A stretch of DNA of 51,201 nt, taken from positions 1 to 51,201 of the forward strand of contig JBBAAG010000011.1 of assembly GCA_041658405.1 (NCBI GenBank), given 5' to 3'. The position numbers were made by a program, and so were the translations under genes. Numbering within the stretch: position 1 is the first letter of the stretch; the number at the start of each line of letters is the position of its first letter. The notes under the pieces were generated by a model. It saw nothing but the letters and a program-made list of their open reading frames with translations, was not told the DNA's origin and ran no database searches. The DNA is from Elusimicrobiota bacterium (lineage in GTDB: Bacteria > Elusimicrobiota > UBA5214 > JBBAAG01). This document shows positions 6,756 through 14,556 of the stretch, piece after piece.

Positions 6756-8915
6756 ATGGAAAAGTTAGGTAAAATCGTTGCGTTTATGTCGTTTAACAAC
6801 GATACCCGCGAGAAAGGGTTTATCAAACGGTTTGTCCACAAACTTATCCCCGGGGGTAGTGTTGCTATAGTAGATACAGCGGATACGTTTGGGTTTAGCG
6901 TGATGGAAAAAATGTTTGGTATTCGTGAACGCAAGGATGTATCAAAGTTTTTGAGGATGAAAACAGAAGTCAGCCGGTATTTATTACACGGATATTTTAA
7001 TTCCGGCCGTGAGGTGGATATTGTTGTTCCCGACAACGGTTGCTTATTACCCGAAGTTGTTGCAAGTATAGCCGGATTTTATGAGTATGTGGTGGTTAAT
7101 ATACAACCCGTATGCCCATGGGCGGAGGATGTCTTTAAGATCGCGGATATACTCCCTGTTTTTGTGGGGGAAGATATGCTTGATGCGTTGGATAAAGTTT
7201 ATGAATTTGTTATTAAAGAAAATTGTTTAACCTCAGCGGTTAAGGTTGTTATTTTCAGTGATAACATGAATCTATTGAATGAGCTCAATGTTGGTATAAA
7301 GTTTGATATAGCGGGGATACTTTCAGGTAATGATCGCAGAGGGAATGAAAATGAAACAGAAGGCGTCGTTGCAAGTATTGTGGAAGCCGTTAAATCCGTT
7401 CCCGGGGGTAATGCCGCAAAATTTGGGGAGCTGTCCTCTTGCTCTATTCCAACAGTTAGTATGACAAAAACAATTACTATCGGGATGAGTGATAATAGAG
7501 TACATATGGATCTGTTGGAAGTTGAGTATAAAAAAAGTGTACATAATAAGGTACTGGATGCGCTTAAACGCGAAAACTTGGAAGTAACATCGTTAAATTT
7601 GAGGGATGCTGCGGTTAATAATCAAATAGTTAATACCGTACGTTCTGTAGTTGCAGAGGGTGGGACACACGGGGTTAGCCTTTCTTCCTCACAAAGAGAA
7701 GGTGTTATACAGAGAGTAGTGAATGATATCGTTGGGTACGGGCCGCTTGAGGAATTAATGGTGGATAAAACGGTGAGCGAGATTATGGTTAATGGTATCG
7801 ACAGGATATATATTGAACGTAATGGCAAGATTAGTTTAGCTGCGGGAGTGAGGTTTGAGGATGAACAGCATTTACGTAACGTTATTGACCGCATAGTTGC
7901 GCAGGCAGGACGCAGGGTGGATGATGCTGTACCGCTAGCGGATGCACGGTTATTTGACGGGTCAAGGGTTAATGTTGTACTCCCGCCATTAGCGTTAAAC
8001 GGGCCGGTAGTAACAATCCGCAGGTTTATGGAACACAAACTAGGTGTTGCGCAGTTGGTTAATATACAATCGTTGGATAATAATATGGCCTCGTTCTTAC
8101 GCGCGTGTGTGGAACTAAAAAAAAATGTTGTGATCTCCGGAGGGACGGGAACGGGAAAAACGACTTTGTTAAACATTGTATCCTCGTTTATCCCGGAAGA
8201 TGAACGGATTGTGAGTATTGAAGATTCAGCGGAACTGAAACTCCCGCATGAGCATTGGGTAAGGATGGAAGCGCGTCCCGCGAATGTTGAGGGTAAGGGT
8301 GCGGTTAGTATCCGGCAGTTGGTCGTTAATGCGTTACGTATGCGGCCGGACCGTATCGTTATTGGTGAATGCCGCGGGGGTGAGGCGTTTGATATGCTCC
8401 AGGCGATGAATACCGGGCATCAAGGGTCTTTAAGTACTTTACATGCGAATACTCCACGTGATGCTTTAGCGAGGCTTGAGACTATGGTATTAATGGCAGG
8501 GCTGGACCTTCCTTCTATAGCAATACGTGAACAAATAGTTAGTGCAGTGGATATTGTTGTGCAAATACGAAGAATGGCGGATGGTGCACGGAAGGTTGTT
8601 TGTATCACCGAAGTTGTGGGGATAGAATCCGGGACTATACAGACACAGGATATTTTTGTGTATGGTAATAACAATCACGTTTCTACGGGTATTGTCCCGG
8701 TGTTTATCGACGAGATTAAGTATAAATGTAAATGGTTTGACCTCGGGGTGTTCCGGGATAAACAAGCTGGGCAGGTGGTAACGGAGTATGTTATTGTAAT
8801 GTTAGTTCTTCTGATAATCGGCCTAAGCGCGGGTGCGGTGTTTAATACTGCTGCTATAAAATTGTGGGAGATGTACACCACATACCGCACAGGGATACCT
8901 GGGCTTGCGCCATAA
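6756..8915 (+). CDS. fusion: CpaE-like domain + CpaF/TadA ATPase + C-terminal Flp-pilin-like segment
   Basis: A 719-residue protein in three parts. Residues 1-230 resemble the MinD/ParA-like domain of CpaE (GKIVAF at the start, SVAIVDTADTFGFSV, YEYVVVNIQPVC), but the Walker A loop is replaced by FNNDTREKG, so it probably does not bind ATP. Residues 245-668 are a full CpaF/TadA secretion ATPase: YGPLEELMVDKTVSEIMVNG, Walker A SGGTGTGKTT (462-470), Walker B region MRPDRIVIGECRGGEA (529-544), then TGHQGSLSTLHANT. Residues 669-719 read KQAG, then QVVTEYVIVMLVLLIIGL, an Flp prepilin cleavage site with Glu-Tyr at +5/+6 and an assembly helix, plus a short tail. An in-frame GTG at 8748 would give a separate 55-residue prepilin with leader MFRDKQAG, but no good ribosome binding site precedes it. 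The fusion is read directly; cleavage or internal initiation is inference. Last gene of the operon. Confidence 0.88.
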   Translation: MEKLGKIVAFMSFNNDTREKGFIKRFVHKLIPGGSVAIVDTADTFGFSVMEKMFGIRERKDVSKFLRMKTEVSRYLLHGYFNSGREVDIVVPDNGCLLPEVVASIAGFYEYVVVNIQPVCPWAEDVFKIADILPVFVGEDMLDALDKVYEFVIKENCLTSAVKVVIFSDNMNLLNELNVGIKFDIAGILSGNDRRGNENETEGVVASIVEAVKSVPGGNAAKFGELSSCSIPTVSMTKTITIGMSDNRVHMDLLEVEYKKSVHNKVLDALKRENLEVTSLNLRDAAVNNQIVNTVRSVVAEGGTHGVSLSSSQREGVIQRVVNDIVGYGPLEELMVDKTVSEIMVNGIDRIYIERNGKISLAAGVRFEDEQHLRNVIDRIVAQAGRRVDDAVPLADARLFDGSRVNVVLPPLALNGPVVTIRRFMEHKLGVAQLVNIQSLDNNMASFLRACVELKKNVVISGGTGTGKTTLLNIVSSFIPEDERIVSIEDSAELKLPHEHWVRMEARPANVEGKGAVSIRQLVVNALRMRPDRIVIGECRGGEAFDMLQAMNTGHQGSLSTLHANTPRDALARLETMVLMAGLDLPSIAIREQIVSAVDIVVQIRRMADGARKVVCITEVVGIESGTIQTQDIFVYGNNNHVSTGIVPVFIDEIKYKCKWFDLGVFRDKQAGQVVTEYVIVMLVLLIIGLSAGAVFNTAAIKLWEMYTTYRTGIPGLAP

Positions 8916-8940
8916 GAGTATAAGTGAAGTTTTAGTTCTT

Positions 8941-8951
8941 TATGGTATAAT
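8941..8951 (+). promoter_or_regulatory. extended -10 promoter of the mannosidase gene
   Basis: TGGTATAAT (8943-8951) is an extended -10 element. No convincing -35 box is found 16-18 bases upstream. It lies between the pilus operon and the mannosidase ATG at 9012, which has its ribosome binding site AAGGAG at about 8992-8997. Confidence 0.5.
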
Positions 8952-9011
8952 ACTCCTGAGAAACATAATCTTTTGTGCTGTAATAATAGTCAAGGAGTTT
9001 AATTTTATACC

Positions 9012-11594
9012 ATGAAAAAAATTGACTTAACTTTCGGATGGAAGTTTATCGGAGTTGACCACCAACCCGTTCCCTCAGCGGAACTAAAAATTCCAACCTC
9101 AACTGAAACTGGGTGGGAGGATATCTCAGTTCCCGGGGATGTTAATGCCGCGCTTGTGAACCTCAATAAAATGCCGGATCCTCACCAGGATGATAATAGT
9201 CTTAAATGTTATTGGGTTACCTCCAAAGACTGGTGGTACAAAAAAGTGTTTGACCTTTCCTCCACGGATATTCACGCAGGGAATACTGACCTGTGTTTCA
9301 ACAATATCGACGGAACTGCGGAGGTGTGGTTGAATAATAAATTGTTGGGTACTGCCAAAAACTCATTCCGGAAGTACAGGTTTAACATCAAGGGTTTGCT
9401 TAATGAAAAAAAGAATGAGTTGTGTTTGCGGTTCCATTCAATTGATGCGTTAATGGGCGGGAAGCGTATTGACGATTGCCGCGGGTGGGGTACACGCCGT
9501 GCATGGGTACGGAAGCCGCAGTTTAATTTTGGGTGGGACTGGGCGTTGCCGTTACCGTCTATAGGTATAGGCGGTGATGTGTGGCTTGAGTATCAAAATG
9601 AACAGCGGTTGGTTGATTTTTCAGTGCAAACGTTTACTACAGGACGCGTAGATTTTGGGTTTGAGGTTACCAAACTTGTGAAAGAAAAGGGGTATGATGT
9701 CCGGGTTACTTTCGAAGGGTATGGCGTAAATGTTGTGGAATCCATTACCCGTAAATGTTTTAAGTCGTACCTGAGTTTGGATATTCCGGACCCGCGGGTA
9801 TGGTGGCCTATAGGATATGGAGAAAGTTGTCTATACAATTATACCGTTGAACTTCTCACCGGCGGGGTGGTGGTTGATACACGTAAGGGAAAAGTTGGTT
9901 TCCGTGAATGTAATATCTATGAACGGCCGTTTACTAAATCCGCAGGGCCGGGGTATTCGTTTGAGATACAGGTAAATGGGGTAACAGTTTTTTGTAAAGG
10001 TGTTAACTGGGTGCCTCTGGAACTATGGCCGGCAATGGCTACTCATGAACAGGCGGAGTTTTATCTCAGAAAAATGCGGGATGCGGGGTTAAACATTATC
10101 CGCGTGTGGGGCGGCGGGATTTATGAACCGGACTATTTCTATGATCTCTGCGATGAACTTGGGATTATGGTATGGCAGGATTTTATGTTCGCAAGTTCCG
10201 GGTATCCCGTAAATTATTTACGTGATGAAATTATTGCTGAAGCGAATTATCAGATACGGCGGTTGAGAAACCATAGTTCGATAGTTCTATGGTGCGGGTG
10301 TAATGAAGATGTATACTCCTGGGGTTATCCCGGGCAGCAGGTGGATAAACAAGTTGATGATACTGTTGATACAACCGTTGATGTTCATTCCTCAGGGGTG
10401 GCTGAGGTTACTAAATTGCAAAGGATCAAGTGGGATCCTGAACTTTATACGATGCTGCTGCGCGGGTTGGTGAGTAAACACGGGCTTAATGTGCCGTATA
10501 TTGAATCCAGCCCGCAATCAAGGGATGATGCGGGTAACCTGCCAAACTCAGGGAATGCGCATATTTCGTGTTGGAAGTATGCGTTGTTTACTGTTGCGCA
10601 TGACACGTCACAGTTTCGTAAACATTTTGAGCAGGTATGCTCGTTTGATTCTGAGTTTTGCATCCAGGGGCCATGCAGTGTTGAGGCGTTCAAAAAGTTT
10701 TTGTCGCTATCCCACCACTGGCCGCCGGATGATGTGTGGACAATACATATCCAGCGCGGGCATAAAAACCTTACTCATCATGAACAGACAATGCTTATCG
10801 CTAACGGTATCTTCGGGGAAGTTAATAGTTTAGAAAAGTATGTTAAGTACGGGCAGGCAGTACACGTTGAGATGATGCGCGCAGAGTACGAAGCTGCAAG
10901 GCATGACCGGCCGAACAGCGGAGGTACAATGGTGTGGCAGTATAATGATTGCTGGCCGACTTCCAACTGGTCAATCATAGATTATTACCGTACACCAAAA
11001 CCGTCGTATTACTCAGCAAAACGTGCGTGTATGCCGATACTTCCGATAATATTTGAACGCCGCGGAGTGATTGATTTTAGTATTGGTAATGATACCTTAA
11101 ATAAAGTTGTGGTAACCGTTGAGTACGGGCAGGAAACGTTTGACGGAGTTAAAATATGGAACCGTGAGAAAAAAGTTGTTATCAACGAGAACAGTACCAA
11201 AATTGTAGATAAGGTTGCACGGAAAAAAGTGGAAGTTGATAATGATAGTTATTTTTATATTCACGCTATGACCGAAGACGGGAGGCAGTTTGAAAAGATT
11301 GCGTTTTTCCCGGATGGCTGGAAAAACATTGAATGGCCGGCTGAACCAAATATCAAACCTGAAATTATTGAACAAAAACAGGTGAATAACGGATGGGTGA
11401 CTAAATTTAAAATTAAGGCAGATACGTTTGTGCGGTTATGCCATCTTAAAGTTAAAGACGAGGATACTGCGTGGTGGTCCGATAATTATTATGATTTACC
11501 TTCGGGATGTGAGAAAGTGGTGGAAGTGTTTACTGGAAATAAGGTGGGGATAAGTAGTATATTAATAGGACATTGGTTAGGTGAGTGGTATTGA
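9012..11594 (+). CDS. glycoside hydrolase family 2 beta-mannosidase
   Basis: An 860-residue enzyme predicted to release beta-linked mannose from the non-reducing end of manno-oligosaccharides or N-glycan fragments. Domain order is GH2: sugar-binding beta-sandwich (about 1-190, ending WVRKPQFNFGWDWA), immunoglobulin-like domain (200-300), then TIM barrel from about 310 (GVNWVPLELWPA, IRVWGGGIYEPDYFYDLCDE). The acid/base is Glu432 in CGCNED, and the nucleophile is Glu548 in FDSEFCIQG; most relatives have SEFG, so Cys after Phe is slightly unusual. No signal peptide is seen, so the enzyme should be cytoplasmic and act on imported sugars. It is followed by an inositol monophosphatase gene 33 bases away. 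Confidence 0.92.
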   Translation: MKKIDLTFGWKFIGVDHQPVPSAELKIPTSTETGWEDISVPGDVNAALVNLNKMPDPHQDDNSLKCYWVTSKDWWYKKVFDLSSTDIHAGNTDLCFNNIDGTAEVWLNNKLLGTAKNSFRKYRFNIKGLLNEKKNELCLRFHSIDALMGGKRIDDCRGWGTRRAWVRKPQFNFGWDWALPLPSIGIGGDVWLEYQNEQRLVDFSVQTFTTGRVDFGFEVTKLVKEKGYDVRVTFEGYGVNVVESITRKCFKSYLSLDIPDPRVWWPIGYGESCLYNYTVELLTGGVVVDTRKGKVGFRECNIYERPFTKSAGPGYSFEIQVNGVTVFCKGVNWVPLELWPAMATHEQAEFYLRKMRDAGLNIIRVWGGGIYEPDYFYDLCDELGIMVWQDFMFASSGYPVNYLRDEIIAEANYQIRRLRNHSSIVLWCGCNEDVYSWGYPGQQVDKQVDDTVDTTVDVHSSGVAEVTKLQRIKWDPELYTMLLRGLVSKHGLNVPYIESSPQSRDDAGNLPNSGNAHISCWKYALFTVAHDTSQFRKHFEQVCSFDSEFCIQGPCSVEAFKKFLSLSHHWPPDDVWTIHIQRGHKNLTHHEQTMLIANGIFGEVNSLEKYVKYGQAVHVEMMRAEYEAARHDRPNSGGTMVWQYNDCWPTSNWSIIDYYRTPKPSYYSAKRACMPILPIIFERRGVIDFSIGNDTLNKVVVTVEYGQETFDGVKIWNREKKVVINENSTKIVDKVARKKVEVDNDSYFYIHAMTEDGRQFEKIAFFPDGWKNIEWPAEPNIKPEIIEQKQVNNGWVTKFKIKADTFVRLCHLKVKDEDTAWWSDNYYDLPSGCEKVVEVFTGNKVGISSILIGHWLGEWY

Positions 11595-11627
11595 TTATTT
11601 TGTGGTTTTAGAAAGGTGTAGTGTAGT

Positions 11628-12422
11628 ATGAAACAGTTTATGCATTCGTTAGCCGTTTCTGCAGGGAAGATTTTATTGAAGTATTTCCGTACTAATGTAG
11701 GGGTTAATTATAAGTCCAAGAATAATCCTGTAACCATCGCGGATAAGCAGTCAGAAGAAAAGATGATGAGTATGATCCGCACAAAGTTTCCTGGGGATAG
11801 GTTTATCTGCGAAGAAACGTGTGCGGTTAACGGTATAGAAAAACCGGATAGTAAGTCTAGGTACTGGATTATTGACCCGCTTGACGGGACCGTAAATTTT
11901 ACGCACGGTGTGCCTATATTCACGGTGTCAATCGCGTTGATGGAAAAACAAAAGCTTAAGTATGCGATGTTATACACACCGGTTAATGGGGATACGTATT
12001 ACGCGGAAAAAGGTAAGGGCGCAGAGAAAAATGGGAAACGTATACACGTATCAACCCGGAAGAACCTTGCTGACGGTTTATTAGGTACAGGGTTTCCGTA
12101 TACTTTATTCCTAAAAGATCCTAAACAAGTACTTAAATTATTCGACGCGTTTATCGTCAAAGGACAGGGGATGCGGCGTCTTGGGTCCGCAGCGTTGGAC
12201 CTCGGGTATGTAGCCGAAGGGTTATTTGAAGGTTTTTGGGAACACGGGCTGCAGCCATGGGATTGCGCAGCAGGTGCGTTGATGATAGAGGAAGCCGGGG
12301 GGAAAGTTACCGACTATCGTGGTGGGGATAATTACCTGTTTGGTGAACGTATTGTCGGGTCAAACGGTTTTGTACATAAAAAAATGATTGATATTATAAG
12401 AAAATCCGGTGTGGGACGGTAA
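11628..12422 (+). CDS. inositol monophosphatase family protein (SuhB-like)
   Basis: A 264-residue Mg-dependent, Li-sensitive-type phosphatase. Metal ligands are visible: Glu62-Glu63 in CEETC, Asp83 and Asp86 in IIDPLDGTVNFTHG (motif 1), and WDCAAGALMIEEAGG (motif 2) near the C-terminus. Substrates in the family include inositol-1-phosphate and other sugar phosphates; SuhB in E. coli also acts in rRNA antitermination. Length is normal. It is probably cotranscribed with the mannosidase. The gene ends 15 bases from the convergent antiporter gene. Confidence 0.92.
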   Translation: MKQFMHSLAVSAGKILLKYFRTNVGVNYKSKNNPVTIADKQSEEKMMSMIRTKFPGDRFICEETCAVNGIEKPDSKSRYWIIDPLDGTVNFTHGVPIFTVSIALMEKQKLKYAMLYTPVNGDTYYAEKGKGAEKNGKRIHVSTRKNLADGLLGTGFPYTLFLKDPKQVLKLFDAFIVKGQGMRRLGSAALDLGYVAEGLFEGFWEHGLQPWDCAAGALMIEEAGGKVTDYRGGDNYLFGERIVGSNGFVHKKMIDIIRKSGVGR

Positions 12423-12437
12423 AAGTTGAACCTGATA

Positions 12438-14453
12438 CTATTTTCCGTTGTTTTCAACGCTGAATATTTGTTGTACATTAGCTAAGTCATCATCATTGCC
12501 CATTAGTATTAGTATGTCATCCGTGTTTATGCTTAGCCCGCTTTCGGGATTAGATATTATTTTGTCTCCTCGGCGTAGTGCAAGTAATGTTATCCCGTAT
12601 TTTTTGCGTAAATCTATTTCCGCTAAGGTTTTACCGGTAATTTTTGCGCCAAGATGTACTCTATAAGTGTTTATCTCTACACCAGGTAGTTGGAGTTTGG
12701 CTGCGTCAAGGTTGTCTTTCAACGGTTTGCTGAGTTTACGGATCATATCATACCCATCCGACCGGAGATCAGATACAAATTGTTCAATATCTGATTGCGG
12801 GATAAAGTAGCGTTCAAGTACTCTGGCGAAGATTTCAACCGAGGCTTCATAATCTTCAACTACAACTTCGTCTGCGCCGAGTTTGCGTAATTGTTCTATC
12901 CCGTCAAGGTGTAATGCCCGGACAATGATCTGTGCTTTCGAGTTTATTGTCCTGATATTAGATGTTATCCTCTGTGTTGCTGCTGGGTCAGAGGTTGCGA
13001 TGACCACAACTTTTGCGTGGTTCGCATTGACAAAATGTAAGACATGGTCGTACGTTGCGTCACCGTAGTACACAGGTTCACCATTAGCGGATTCTGTTTT
13101 CACTACTTCCGGGTTCATCTCAAGCGCTATATATTGTATATTAGCTATCTTAGCAGCACGTGCAATACTTCTACCTGTAATACCATAACCGATGATTAGT
13201 AAGTGATCCTGTAACGCAGCGGGTTTCTTGCTTCCTTTTAAATCACCTGTTGGGAAAAGGCCGTGTTTTATACGCGGGGGTAAAGGTAATCGCAAAAATG
13301 TGCTGGCAATTGACGGAGCGAGGTCTGCGATAAACGGGGTTAATGCCATGGTTAATACTGTTACCGCCAGGAATATGTTGTAAAGTTCAGGGGAGAGGAT
13401 GGTGTAGTCCAATCCCGCACGGGAGAGGATAAACGAAAATTCGCCTACCTGGAATATATACAGCCCGGTGAGGAGTGCTGAACGTAATGAGTGCCCAAGT
13501 ATAATTGCTGCAAAAGTTGAGATGCTTATTTTTAGGATTATTACAGCCATTAGTATCAATAGTATAAGCGGTAATTGAGAAAATAGTTGTGTGGTGTTCA
13601 ACAGCATACCGACTGAAATAAAAAAGAAGCTGCTAAAGACGTCTCTCAACGGGAGTACGTTGCCAAGGATTTGATGGCTGTATTCTGACTCCGAAATTAT
13701 TATCCCGGCTAAAAACGCGCCGATGGCAATTGATAAGCCTGCACTATGGGTAAGCCATGCTACTGCAAAACAAATTGTTATTGTGCTGAGTATAAAAAGT
13801 TCGCGGTTACGCGTGCGGACAATCTGTAGTAATACGTACGGGATGGCGTAGCGCGCGCCTAAAATTACCGCCGCGAGAATTACGATGCTTGTGATTAACA
13901 GCGAAAGCGCGGAGAGTAACGGTGTGTCTGCCGTAGTTGTTCCTGACAAAAACGGGGTGAATATTATTAACGGGATCACAATGATGTCTTGAAATATTAG
14001 GATTGCTAATGCTGTACTTCCATGAGGGGAATCGGTTTCCGCTTTTTCTTGTAATATTTTTAAAACTATTGCTGTGCTGCTGAGTGAAGTTAGGCATCCT
14101 ATGAATAAAGACGTGGTAAAGTTTAGTCTCAGTAAGGTTAGTGTAAATGTTACCACCGCAGTTGTTAGTATTACTTGTATACCCCCCCCGAGGAGAGCAG
14201 GTTTTTTAAGACGGAATAGGTTTTTGAATGAGAATTCAATGCCGATAGTGAATAATAGTAGCGCTACGCCGATCTCGGAGAGGACGTTTACCCCCGCAAT
14301 ATCGTTTACTAGTTTAAACCCGTGCGGGCCGGCGAGGATGCCGGTGATCATAAATCCAACAATCGTCGGGATACGGAGTTTTGATGATAAAAATACTACG
14401 CCGATTGATAATAAAAATATTGTAATTACGTCGTTTAAAAACGGGATATTCAT
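12438..14453 (-). CDS. CPA2-family cation/proton antiporter with TrkA-N/TrkA-C domains
   Basis: A 671-residue protein: a CPA2 (KefB/KefC-like) membrane domain of about 12 helices (residues 1-390; starts MNIPFLNDVITIFLLS; conserved CLTSLSSTAIVLKIL and QVGEFSFILSRAG), a TrkA-N nucleotide-binding domain (about 415-540; LLIIGYGITGRSIARAA, then Asp of YYGDATYDHVL), and a TrkA-C domain (about 580-665; ending in ILILMGNDDDL). It likely exports K+ or Na+ in exchange for protons, gated by NAD(H) or another ligand on the RCK-like domain. The frame is open upstream to 14726 across the galactokinase start, but the ATG at 14453 begins just before the first helix, so it is chosen. No ribosome binding site precedes it (see promoter entry). 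Confidence 0.9.
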   Translation of the reverse strand: MNIPFLNDVITIFLLSIGVVFLSSKLRIPTIVGFMITGILAGPHGFKLVNDIAGVNVLSEIGVALLLFTIGIEFSFKNLFRLKKPALLGGGIQVILTTAVVTFTLTLLRLNFTTSLFIGCLTSLSSTAIVLKILQEKAETDSPHGSTALAILIFQDIIVIPLIIFTPFLSGTTTADTPLLSALSLLITSIVILAAVILGARYAIPYVLLQIVRTRNRELFILSTITICFAVAWLTHSAGLSIAIGAFLAGIIISESEYSHQILGNVLPLRDVFSSFFFISVGMLLNTTQLFSQLPLILLILMAVIILKISISTFAAIILGHSLRSALLTGLYIFQVGEFSFILSRAGLDYTILSPELYNIFLAVTVLTMALTPFIADLAPSIASTFLRLPLPPRIKHGLFPTGDLKGSKKPAALQDHLLIIGYGITGRSIARAAKIANIQYIALEMNPEVVKTESANGEPVYYGDATYDHVLHFVNANHAKVVVIATSDPAATQRITSNIRTINSKAQIIVRALHLDGIEQLRKLGADEVVVEDYEASVEIFARVLERYFIPQSDIEQFVSDLRSDGYDMIRKLSKPLKDNLDAAKLQLPGVEINTYRVHLGAKITGKTLAEIDLRKKYGITLLALRRGDKIISNPESGLSINTDDILILMGNDDDLANVQQIFSVENNGK

Positions 14454-14463
14454 AATAAATTTT

Positions 14464-14492
14464 ATAATAACATAAGTTCTAATAAAATGCAA
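14464..14492 (-). promoter_or_regulatory. possible antiporter promoter giving a near-leaderless mRNA
   Basis: Reading the minus strand: TTGCAT (14487-14492), a 17-base spacer, TATTAT (14464-14469), then only 10 bases to the ATG at 14453. Transcription would begin within a few bases of the start codon, which agrees with the absence of a Shine-Dalgarno sequence. The region is AT-rich, so a chance match is possible. Confidence 0.35.
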
Positions 14493-14556
14493 ATCCGTGT
14501 ATATTTTGTGTTGGAATATGAGTATAATATTTAAAACAAAAAGGTGTGGGTTGTAT

